From the NCBI GenBank assembly GCA_027475525.1, contig JAMWFC010000049.1, forward strand, positions 6,429,392-6,493,391: DNA of 64,000 bases. Direction: 5' to 3'. Position numbers and translations under genes: made by a program. The notes under the pieces are model-generated. The model was not told where the DNA came from. It saw nothing but the letters and a program-made list of their open reading frames with translations, and ran no database searches. This DNA comes from Macrolepiota albuminosa (taxonomy: Eukaryota; Basidiomycota; Agaricomycetes; Agaricales; Agaricaceae). Position 1 is the first letter of the stretch; the number at the start of each line of letters is the position of its first letter. This document shows, piece by piece, positions 1 through 10,200 of the stretch.

Positions 1-150
1 AAATCCTTTGGAAGTTTATGCAGACAAACAGGATGAAATTCAGTCTGTAAAACCTGTCTACATCCCAATTTTCAGCTGATGTCCCAACAAGAACAACAAC
101 GACAAAAACAACAACAAGATGAATGACAAGGAAAACAACGTACAAATCTG

Positions 151-800
151 CAACGTTCCACGCATCAACCAGTGTCTTTATAACAAACCTCTTATCCTCC
201 GTCTTCCAAAAATCACTCTGACTCTTGCCCCTATCTGCTCCCCACTCCTTGCTTCTCTGCAAACTTTCCAATAACTCCTCATCATGCACTCCACACATCG
301 TCTTTAACTGCACAAACTGCTTCGCATAATAAACTGTACAACTGAACTTGAGCCGCTTTCTGTGCACCCAGTCCAGCTGGATGTGTGGGCGGTCGTTGTC
401 TCTGTCATTGATCTTTTCCACTGGAGTGCCTCCATCAAGGGAGGCCCAGGGAAGGCCGTGCTGTAAGGATGGAGATGCTGAATGGGTGCCGCTGGTGCCG
501 TCGATAGGGATGGAGACAGTGGTACCTGTACCATACCAATACCTCTCATTGCCGCTCTCACCCATCCTGTCTCCAACTCTGATGCACATAGGAGCGTGCA
601 GCCTCGGACTGTGCAGCTCGTAGACATATACCTTGTGGCATGTAAAGATCACCACCACTGCATGCTTGTCCTTACCCTGAACACAAGCAGATAGAAGCGC
701 ATGCAAGCCTTTGGGCATATATGAGCATTTCAATAACTTTGCCAAATGAGAGAAGCTGGTTGTTGTCCAGTGTGTGTGGCTCTGTGTAAATCATCCTTGT
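151..800 (-). pseudogene. Partial phosphatidylinositol-3-phosphate 5-kinase (Fab1/PIKfyve-like)
   Basis: The minus strand reads through the end of the CCT-like/linker region and the start of the lipid kinase domain of Fab1/PIKfyve, the endosome/vacuole kinase that makes PI(3,5)P2. Visible landmarks are a SFGKVIEMLIY stretch (about 740-700), an ELHSPRL stretch near 610, then LKFSCTVYYAKQF, SQSDFWKTEDKRFVIKTL and DAWNVADL (about 340-151). From about 630 to 151 the frame is open. Near 690 the frame changes without a plausible intron, so I treat it as broken. After NVADL there is a GTACGT splice-donor-like sequence, so the rest of the kinase could lie left of the window. Upstream N-terminal domains (FYVE, chaperonin-like) are not recognisable. 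The family call is by motif memory. Confidence 0.6.
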
Positions 801-2880
801 TACTCCCAAGTGTTTCGCAACATAACAAAGCTGTACTGCGCTGCGTAAAGTCAGCAGATGACATTGTAAGCCCCCCAGCCAATTTACAGTTGATCAAAAA
901 AAGGGGGAATAGTTTGGGCCCCAGGTGTCTGCGCTCAAGGGTGAGATTCAAGGCATGCCACAGTCGATTAAGGGGCAGTATTCAATGCAGAGGGAGCAGG
1001 TCAAGAGCAAATTTACGTGGTGTAAGAAACACATCAAGTGCAAGAAGACCTGCTTGTGCGGAGCGGGGGCATGCGTGAGTTGTGCAGAGTTTGGATGACT
1101 TGTATAATGAGTAGGGTGATTGTGCATGGCTGCTTGTTGGGATGCAGGCTTTGGAAAGGAGCAGTCAACGGCTGAGAGGGATACACAGAGGGTGGACAAT
1201 ATACAACTCTTGTGTGGCTGCTTGCTCCCGGTCCTTCACCCATGTCCCGACTTTGAGTTTCATAGAAGCCAGACCATTAACTACGGTGAACTCTCTTGAC
1301 ATACCTCGACTTGGTCGCACAAAGTCCTCATTAGTTTCCTAGTTTGGTCTCAACACTATGAAAAAGAAAACTCTCAGGACGACAGTCTTCCTCCTGGTAA
1401 ATGGACCAAACGTGAATCAAAACAAGATTGGGTATGTTTGACTCATTTGATGTAGATTGTCCTACTAACTTCACATTAGCGAGTGATCCATCTATGATCT
1501 AGGGGCGAACGTTTGCCAAAGTCAACTTCCTTTTTGAGAGGCTTGGGTTATTCATTACCTGTTTTAAAATCAGCTGGGGTGTGTCCGCAGAGCGGGGCTC
1601 TTGCTGATGAGGAAGACGGTGGTGATCATGGGCCTAGGGGTCAGATTAGTATTGTGGGGGTGCTGCGAGGGCTGCAAAAATTGGCTTGTGGCAGCATTCA
1701 GAAGGTGAGTGACTAATCTTTGTATATTTTCCTAAAGTTTTTGATCTTCTATGACTCTGAAGTTGCCTCAACCTGACGTTGCCTTACCTCTAAGATGACG
1801 CCACCCATCCAACCATGCATCCAGCATTGACTCGATACAATGTCATTTCCTGTAGTAGTCACATCGGGCCCGAGTCCTTGCACGTTTGATAGTATTATTT
1901 GGTGCAATGGATCATTGCAGAGGCCGTGGAGTTTTCCAACAAAAAGTTGCGCACACTGAGCAATAATCTCGGTGAGCTCATTGACTGCACTATTACTACA
2001 ATTAGCTGACCATAGACGTAAAGTTCAACAACTTTCTTATAATTACTTGTAATAATCCTGTCTTTCGTCATATCTACTAATGTTTCACAGTTTCACATTT
2101 TTTAGCATTGATTTTGATGCCGCCTCTCTTGCACGACCTCCAAACCACACCTCAACCCTTATGCGGCCACCATTTCCCAGTTCAAAGAGTACTCTTTGCT
2201 TCACTGTTCAGGCTCTTTCTCTTCCAACAGTCTCATAGCCACACATTGTGCCCAGCAACAATGAGGCACGTTTCAGGTTTTTTTAATCATTTTTTTGGCA
2301 ACAATTATCTATAACTTTACTCGTTGTAGGTCACTCAACCCATCCATTGTTGGTGCTGGAGTCCATCATGCCTTGCGTGCATGCCATCTCAGAATGATGA
2401 TGAGGTGAGATCTTTTTCTTTCTCAATTTTTTTTTTGTTTTTGTTTTGTTAATTTTTGCATGTTATATTTATTTTATTGCTTTGTACTCGCTTTTATTCT
2501 GAGTACATTGCGCTGCCGCACCTCATGCCAGCCAATTTACCCTCTCGTTGTCTCAGATAGAGGCCAGAAATACAGGACCGAATTGTTTTCTAACTGCTTC
2601 CTGTTAGTTTCAGTGCGTTTTCTGATGATAAAAAACATGAACCAAGTCTTGATTTATGCAAACGATCTTCAGCAGAAATTCCGTGTTTGGTTTGGATTCA
2701 TCAAAAGACACCAGGGCAACATTCTGGTTCTGCCATCTTCCAAAAATCAGAGTATTGATGTTGTTCTATCTTTTTCTCAGGCTCAGGGTGCTTTATTGGA
2801 TGGAGATATGTCTGAGGATAATTAGAGTAGCTGTGGCATGTGGTTTGACCATTGACTTGTAGAATTTTTATGATATTTCT
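801..2880. other. No recognisable gene; ends at assembly gap
   Basis: I see only short open frames. The longest are a plus-strand frame at 2460-2825 with a hydrophobic start and short plus-strand frames at 1513-1716 and 2108-2314. Splice-like GTGAGT and pyrimidine-tract sequences occur around 1700-2430, so a decayed plus-strand gene is possible, but no family motif could be identified. Bases 1-150, left of the kinase fragment, also hold nothing I can name. Confidence 0.4.
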
Positions 2881-2980
2881 NNNNNNNNNNNNNNNNNNNN
2901 NNNNNNNNNNNNNNNNNNNNNNNNNNNNNNNNNNNNNNNNNNNNNNNNNNNNNNNNNNNNNNNNNNNNNNNNNNNNNNNN
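2881..2980. other. Assembly gap (100 N)
   Basis: Exactly 100 N, the conventional placeholder for a gap of unknown size. It abuts one copy of a repeat that recurs at 5509, so unassembled tandem repeat is the likely missing content. Confidence 0.99.
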
Positions 2981-3073
2981 ACGTGCGAGTGTTGTCACGG
3001 TGATTTTTGTGATGTCTGAGGGTGTTTGTGATGGGAAAGGGGTGTGTGATGAGTGACGTGACTGTAGACCGCT
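2981..3073 (+). repeat. 93-bp direct repeat flanking the GT-rich minisatellite, copy 1
   Basis: Starts immediately after the gap and matches 5509-5601 with only a few substitutions (for example gtgacgtgactgtagaccgc versus gtgacatgaccgtagaccgc). The homology may extend leftward into the gap. Confidence 0.9.
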
Positions 3074-3147
3074 TGTAACGGTTGAAAAGTGTTGGTTTTG
3101 TTAGAAATGTAAGTATTGTGATTATTAAGTTGGTATTGCGATTGATT

Positions 3148-4872
3148 GTTGAGTTGTATTGGTGATTGTTGAGTTGTATTGGTGTTTATGAGTGTTGATT
3201 GGTGATTGTTGAGTTGTATTGGTGTTTATGAGTGTTGATTGGTGATTGTTGAGTTGTATTGGTGATTGTTGAGTTGTATTGATGTTTACGAGTGTTGAGT
3301 TGAGTTGTATTGATGTTTACGAGTGTTGAGTTGAGTTGTATTGGTGTTTACGAGTGTTGAGTTGAGTTGTATTGGTGTTTACGAGTGTTGAGTTGAGTTG
3401 TATTGGTGTTTACGAGTGTTGAATTGAGTTGTATTGGTGTTTACGAGTGTTGAGTTGAGTTGTATTGGTGATTGTTGAGTTGTATTGATGTTTACGAGTG
3501 TTGAGTTGAGTTGTATTGGTGTTTACGAGTGTTGAATTGAGTTGTATTAGTGTTTACGAGTGTTGATTGGTGATTGTTGAGTTGTATTGGTGTTTACGAG
3601 TATTGAATTGAGTTGTATTGGTGTTTACGAGTGTTAGTTGAGTTGTATTGGTGTTTACAAGTGTTAGTTGAGTTGTATTGGTGTTTACAAGTGTTGAATT
3701 GAGTTGTATTGGTGTTTACGAGTGTTGAGTTGAGTTGTATTGGTGTTTACGAGTGTTGAATTGAGTTGTATTGGTGTTTACGAGTGTTGAGTTGAGTTGT
3801 ATTGGTGATTGTTGAGTTGTATTGATGTTTACGAGTGTTGAGTTGAGTTGTATTGGTGTTTACGAGTGTTGAATTGAGTTGTATTAGTGTTTACGAGTGT
3901 TGATTGGTGATTGTTGAGTTGTATTGGTGTTTACGAGTATTGAATTGAGTTGTATTGGTGTTTACGAGTGTTAGTTGAGTTGTATTGGTGTTTACAAGTG
4001 TTGAATTGAGTTGTATTGGTGTTTACAAGTGTTGAGTTGAGTTGTATTGGTGTTTACGAGTGTTGAATTGAGTTGTATTGGTGTTTACGAGTGTTGAGTT
4101 GAGTTGTATTGGTGATTGTTGAGTTGTATTGATGTTTACGAGTGTTGAGTTGAGTTGTATTGGTGTTTACGAGTGTTGAATTGAGTTGTATTAGTGTTTA
4201 CGAGTGTTGATTGGTGATTGTTGAGTTGTATTGGTGTTTACGAGTGTTGAGTTGAGTTGTATTGGTGATTGTTGAGTTGTATTGATGTTTACGAGTGTTG
4301 AGTTGAGTTGTATTGGTGTTTACGAGTGTTGAATTGAGTTGTATTAGTGTTTACGAGTGTTGATTGGTGATTGTTGAGTTGTATTGGTGTTTACGAGTAT
4401 TGAATTGAGTTGTATTGGTGTTTACGAGTGTTAGTTGAGTTGTATTGGTGTTTACAAGTGTTGAATTGAGTTGTATTGGTGTTTACAAGTGTTGAGTTGA
4501 GTTGTATTGGTGTTTACGAGTGTTGAATTGAGTTGTATTGGTGTTTACGAGTGTTGAGTTGAGTTGTATTGGTGATTGTTGAGTTGTATTGATGTTTACG
4601 AGTGTTGAGTTGAGTTGTATTGGTGTTTACGAGTGTTGAATTGAGTTGTATTAGTGTTTACGAGTGTTGATTGGTGATTGTTGAGTTGTATTGGTGTTTA
4701 CGAGTATTGAATTGAGTTGTATTGGTGTTTACGAGTGTTAGTTGAGTTGTATTGGTGTTTACGAGTGTTGAATTGAGTTGTATTGGTGATTGTTGAGTTG
4801 TATTGATGTTTACGAGTGTTGAGTTGAGTTGTATTGGTGTTTGTTGAGTTGTATTGGTGTTTGTGAGTATTG
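3148..4872 (+). repeat. G/T-rich minisatellite with about 31-bp units and 307-bp higher-order repeat
   Basis: The basic unit resembles gagttgtattggtgttta followed by cgagtgttgagtt (about 31 bp), with variants carrying gaatt, gattg, tacaag or tgatg. The variants recur in fixed order: the landmark attgttgagttgtattgatg appears at 3471, 3808, 4115, 4268, 4575 and 4789, giving intervals of 337, 307, 153, 307 and 214 bp. A block of about 307 bp has therefore been copied as a unit. The plus strand has very little C. Apparent open frames on the minus strand are by-products of the repeat. Confidence 0.95.
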
Positions 4873-5508
4873 GCATGTGTGGATATGTGATTGTTTGGCA
4901 AAAGCAAGTTGGTGTGACATGGGTGTGGTCAGTGTGTGACGGGCTTTGAGTTGATTTGAAAGGAAACGTTATTAAGTGTTGTATAAGTGTTTATTGCGAT
5001 TATCAAGTGTTGTACGTGATTATTGAAGGTGTGACAGTGTTTGTAAGTGTTTTTGTGCATTAGACGAGTCAGTGTGACACGGTTGCAATCAGTTTGTGAC
5101 AGGATTTGAATTGATTTGGATGGAAACGTCAACAAGGGTTAGATAAGTATTCATTGCGATTATTAGAGTTGGAATGGTATTTGCGAGTGTTGGTATGCAT
5201 TATTTTGCGATTTTTGGTTAGAATCGAGTGTGTGTGACATGGTCAAGACTGGTTTGTGACAGGATTTGATGGGAAATATTTCAAATGGTTAGTGGGCATG
5301 GTTAGAAGGTTAATTATTTAGACCAGGAATGTTTTTGAAGTCGTGGGAGTACCCCGGTATTAAAATGGGCTGTTTGAGTGTGGGAATTGATGGGGGGAGT
5401 GCGGGCAGTGTAATAGAAGGGGTGTGTAGAAGAAAAATTGATGGTTTGATGATGGGAAAAGCGGGAAAATTAAGGTTGAGTGCAGGGGTGTTTATGTTGA
5501 TTATTGTG
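4873..5508 (+). repeat. G/T-skewed spacer with degenerate longer repeats
   Basis: Continues the strand skew of the array but without the 31-bp unit. A phrase resembling gattt(g)a(a/g)ttgatttg followed by ggaaacg recurs around 4944, 5104 and, more degenerate, 5263, each followed by a ttgcgattat-like phrase or its remnant, suggesting an older repeat of about 160 bp. No gene seen. Confidence 0.6.
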
Positions 5509-5601
5509 ACGTGCGAGTGTTGTCACGGTGATTTTTGTGATGTCTGAGGGTGTTTGTGATGGGAAAGGGGTGTGTGATGAGTGACATGACCGTAGACCGC
5601 T
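5509..5601 (+). repeat. 93-bp direct repeat flanking the GT-rich minisatellite, copy 2
   Basis: Second copy of 2981-3073 in the same orientation, 2,528 bp downstream. With copy 1 it brackets the whole G/T-skewed block, so the block may be one period of a larger tandem array partly lost in the gap. Confidence 0.9.
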
Positions 5602-5677
5602 AGTATGCGAGGGATCGGCTAACAGCCATTATCAGCATGACTGTCATACAAAAGTCACACAGATATTGGCATTAGAA

Positions 5678-6396
5678 TTGTCCCCTCTGTGTAGAGTTAG
5701 ATTCTACTCTAATCTTTTAGGTCTCAGTGTGCAATATATTTCAAAATACCTTGGTTAGGACTGACAACTTTCATATTGGTGATATGAGCTCTTGATTTTG
5801 TGATATTTCACATTTGATTTTGAGCCTTTCCTGATCAGTCGATCATCATGTTCTAAGTTGTCCCCTCTGTTTAGATTCAGATTCTAATGTAATCCTTTAG
5901 ATCTCACTGTAAAATATCTTTCAAAATACCTTGGCTAGGACTAACAACTTTAACATTGAGAGCATGAGGCCTTGATCTTGTGATATTTCACATTTGATTT
6001 TGAGCCTTTTCTGATTGGTCGATTATTATGTTCTAAGTTGTCCCCTTTTTCTAGATCCAGATTCTACCTCAATCCTTAGGTCTCAGTGTAAAATATATTT
6101 CAAAATACCTTGGCTAGGGCTAACAACTTTTATATTGATAGTATGAGCTCTTGATCATGTGATATTTCACATTTGATTTTGAGCCTTTCCTGATTAGTCA
6201 ATCATCATGTTCCAAGTTGTCCCCTCTGTCTAGATTCATATTCTACTATAATCCTTTAGATCTCACTGTAAAATATCTTCCAAAATATCTTGGCTAGGAC
6301 TGACAACTTCTACTTTGATAGTACAAGCCCTTAATTGTGTGATATTCTGCATTTGATTTTGAGCATTTTTTGACTAGTCGATCATTATGTTTCAGA
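5678..6396 (+). repeat. Four tandem copies of a 180-bp repeat, plus a partial fifth
   Basis: Units begin with ttgtcccctctg-like sequence at 5678, 5858, 6038 and 6217; a fifth, degenerate start is at 6397. Periods are 180, 180, 179 and 180 bp. Each unit carries ctttcaaaatacc(t)tggctagg, gtgatatttcacatttgatt and gatcatcatgttc-like phrases. The copies differ by scattered substitutions, so the array is not recent. No open frame is conserved. Confidence 0.93.
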
Positions 6397-6648
6397 TTGT
6401 CCTCTCTGCTCCAAGTCAGATAGCCATCTCTTTAAATTTGTGATTCATCGTCCAGCAAGTTTATATTTAACTTACTGGCAGCCAATAAGCTTTGTAATCA
6501 AGTCAGATATCTAAATAGTGGCTTTTATACAGTTTTTTTTAAAAATCAGTCTATTTAGTCGGCACTCACATTGAAATATTTTTTAGACAAATTAATTAGC
6601 ATGGGGAACTTGATCACTTTTGACAAGGGCTCTTTGAGCACAGCCACA

Positions 6649-6981
6649 TGTTAACGACAGGCAAAGCACAGGGGACAGAAACTGTCACTAAAGCTGAAGT
6701 CCAAAGTCAGAAAGAGTGTATTGAGCAAGTAAAGTATTACTAACCTGAAGTCCAAAGTCAGAAAGAGTGAGGACTTCAGATGATCTATCTACAGTTTATA
6801 TACTACTGAAAAACTATATACATGTGAATAAAGAATAATCACATGTGGATACATGTGATAGAATATAATCACATGGAGGATACATATGATAAAGTATAAT
6901 CACATGTGGATACATGTGATAGAATGAACTTGGGATAGAATGATGATCATAATGGAATGCATGCAACAGGCAATTTCAACA
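6649..6981 (-). repeat. Copia 3' LTR (333 bp)
   Basis: Matches 11691-12023. Contains an internal 25-bp duplication (ctgaagtccaaagtcagaaa followed by gagtg) spaced by 51 bp and several acatgtgata/atcacatg palindromic motifs. Confidence 0.96.
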
Positions 6982-6997
6982 GTCCCCTCTGATCTAA
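6982..6997 (-). other. Copia polypurine tract
   Basis: On the minus strand ATCAGAGGGGAC directly precedes the 3' LTR end TGTTGAAATT, the position expected for the plus-strand primer. Confidence 0.7.
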
Positions 6998-7018
6998 TGT
7001 ATCTCCAAGTTTGAATGA

Positions 7019-7294
7019 TTAATAAATTCCCATTCCTTGTCTGCAAAATTGCACTTTAGGCAAAGGAAGTGGTTTTGTAAGAAGATCTGCAACTTGTTCT
7101 GTTCCAGGAATGTGATAAGGCACAAGTTTATGTTGTTCAACTGCTTCTCTAAGCCAGTAAAAACAAAGATCAAGATGCTTCATTCTTCCATGATGCTCTG
7201 GATTTTTAGTCACATTGATGGCAGATTGATTGTCAATCAGCATGGGAGATGGAGCAGTAGCAGAATATCCCATTTCATGCAGAATATTTCGCAT
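7019..7294 (-). pseudogene. 3' end of copia RNase H, out of frame with the main pol frame
   Basis: Encodes the C-terminal part of copia RNase H, including IDNQSAINVTKNPEHHGRMK, HLDLCFYWLRE and a VADLLTKPLP ending, all typical of the family. It should be continuous with the frame ending at 7237 but is displaced by one nucleotide near 7300: the family usually reads AAKEIFW there, and one G appears to be missing from an AAGGAG-like context. It could be a true mutation or a consensus error at a short run. Confidence 0.9.
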
Positions 7295-10200
7295 CCAGAA
7301 GATCTCTTTGCCGCTTCTACAGCAGCAATGTATTCTGCTTCAGTTGTGGACAATGTAACAACTGATTGAAGCTTGCTGCTCCATCCAATGGCTCCACCAC
7401 CAATTGTAGTCAAATATCCACCAGTAGAGCGTCCAGTATCAGGGCAATCTCCATGTGAAGAATCACAAAATGTAGTAAAAGGTTGGATGCCAGTGTCAGC
7501 ATTGTAGTGAAGCTTGTAGTCCATGGTGCCTTTGCAATAGCGCAGTAAGTGCTTAACAGCTGCCCAATGCTTAGGTCCTGGAGAAGAATTAAAGCGTCCC
7601 AAGCATGACACTGCATATGCAATATCTGGTCTTGTCATAGTAGCCAAATACTGCAATGAACCAACTGCATTCAGATAGGGTACATTCCGCATTTCCTCTA
7701 CTTCTGCTTCACTTTGAAGTGCCATAGCTTTGGATAGCTTGAGACCAGATGATATTGGGGTGGATACAGGGTTGCAATCACTCATTTTATAGCGCTTCAA
7801 CATGTCAACAATGTATTGATGTTGTGAGAGTGAAATTGAGCGCTTGGAGCGGTCTCTATGTATTTGAACACCCAGGAGGAAGTGAGAAGGGCCCAAATCA
7901 CGGATTTTGAAGTGCTTTTGCAGGTCTTTGACAGCAGTGTCAATTGCAGCAGTGGACTTTGAAGCAAGTGTAATATCATCAATATAAATGGGTACAATGA
8001 TCTTGACTTCTCCTCTGACATAAAGATAGATAGAGCGGTCAGATTCAAGTTTTTTAAAGCCCATTGATGATAGTGTTGCATGTAGCTTCTTGTTCCACTG
8101 TCTGCCTGCTTGCTTTAAGCCATAAAGTGACTTTTTAAGCTTGAGCACCCTTTTTCCATTCTGAAACCCTTCTGGTTGAAGCATATAGATATCCTCCTCT
8201 AAATCACCATTGGAAAAAGCAGAAGTGACATTCACAGAGCGCAATTCCATGTTTTCAATGCCAGCAATAGCAAGAATAAGGCACAGAGAGGCAGGACGAA
8301 ATGTTGGTGCAAAAACTTCATTGTAGTCAATGCCAGGGCGTTGTGCATAACCCTTTGCAACAAGTCTAGCTTTAAACCTCTCAATTGAGCCATTTGCATT
8401 GCGCTTAATGCAAAATACCCATCCACTGCCAATAGCTTTCTTGCCTTCAGGCAAGTCACACTCCTCCCAAGTTCCATTAGCAACCAATGAAACATATTCA
8501 TCAACTGCTGCCTGATACCACTTGTCAGCATCCTCAGATTTTATAGCTTGTTTGAATGTTCTAGAATCTGAAGAGCTAGCCATTCTAGCAAACTGAACAT
8601 CTTCAAAACCAGGATCAAGTGGTTCTGGCTCTGGTTCTTCTTGTTCAAGATCAGACCCCAATTCCAATTCACCTTGCACTTGCTCCTCTTCATCAGAACT
8701 GTCTTGGACAACAGGTTCTTGATGTTGCACCACCCACCAGTCTCTGGGAGGCTGTACATTGCGCTTAGAGCGTCTTAAAGCAAGTGGAGGTGATGGAGGA
8801 GCAGGTGGTTGTGCAGGTGGTTGTGCTGAATGGTGTCTGAGTCGATTTGGACGTGGTCTGAGTGCTGGGGCAGCTGGCTGAGGGCCTAATTCATGATCAA
8901 GTGGTCTTGGAGCTGGTGGAGGTGTTATAGGGCGTAATGGAGGTGGTGGAGGTAGTGGAGGTGTAGGAGGTGTTACTGGCACTTGGAAAAGCAATGGTTC
9001 ACTCCCCTCATTTTCAAGGGCAGATAACACTGGGATATTGAGATCCACAGGTGGTAGAGGAGGTGTAGAAGGTATCACTGGCCTAGTTAAGCGCAAACCA
9101 GGGAAGAAGCGCTCATCAAACTCTGCTCTCTCAGAAATTACAGTCTTCTTGGTTTCAGGATTGTAAAACAACCATCCTTTATAACCAGGTGGATATCCAA
9201 TGAAGATGCATTTTTCCATGTGAGACTGCAGAGATTTGCGCATATCCCTTTGTATGTAAACATATGCTCTACATCCCCAAACTCTGAGATGAGAAACATC
9301 TGGTTTGTGCTTGTGCCACCTCTCATAAGGAGTAGCTGACTGTGATGCTGTTGGAATGCAATTCAGAATGTGAATCTGAGCATATAGACAGTGTGCCCAG
9401 AATGAGGCTGGTAAGCCTGACTCATTGAGCATGGCAGTGATGTCTTCTGACAGAGTTCTGTTTGCTCTTTCAGCAACACCATTCTGCTGAGGCCTATTTC
9501 GAGTTGTATGCCTCCTCACAATTCCACAAGCATCAGTGTATGCAATAAACTCCTTTGACATGTACTCTCCACCCTTGTCATCTTGCATAGCTTTGATTTT
9601 GGCATCTAGAGCATTCTCAGCATAAGCTTTGAATGTCTTGAAGGCATTGAATGCATCACTTTTCTTCTTCATAGGCATGGCAGCTTTGAAGCTGGTGCAA
9701 TCATCAATGAATGTAATCCAATAGTGATAGCCTCCAATTGCAGCAACTGGAAGAGGGCCATGCACATCAGTATGGATTAATTCTAATGGCTTTGATGCAC
9801 TGCTACTAGAAGAAGGAAAAGGATTGGAATGCATTTTGCCAGCCAAACAAGGTTCACAGATGGAATCAGGCTTTGCAGCAGAATTCAAGTTCAAACCAAC
9901 TACCAACTTGTTATTGATCATCCTTTTGACATCTGCATAGTTATGATGAGCAAATCTGCGATGCCATAGGTTCAAATCAAGTGGCAATGTGCTGGTAAGA
10001 TGAGCAGACTCTGAAACTAGTGCTGTACAACCATCCAAATGAGCAGAGTTGTTGGATTTGATTGTAGCACTAAATAACTCTTTTCCATTCAACCAGAAAT
10101 GCATGGCCTTTTTATCAATGTGAATGTTATAGCCTTTGTTTCTGGTCAAATATATACAAGATAAGAGATTATTTCGGAGTTGTGGAACATGCAAGACTCT

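Noticed and set aside
2881..2980. Biological boundary at the N block
   Set aside because: It is an assembly gap of placeholder length, not sequence.
4658..4907. Minus-strand frames with repetitive Asn/Thr/Gln (NTNTTQ) proteins
   Set aside because: They are read-through of the minisatellite; C-poor repeats lack stops in some frames. No start context and no composition independent of the repeat.
5678..6400. CRISPR-like array of regularly spaced repeats
   Set aside because: The whole 180-bp unit is repeated, with no short-repeat/unique-spacer structure, and the organism is eukaryotic.
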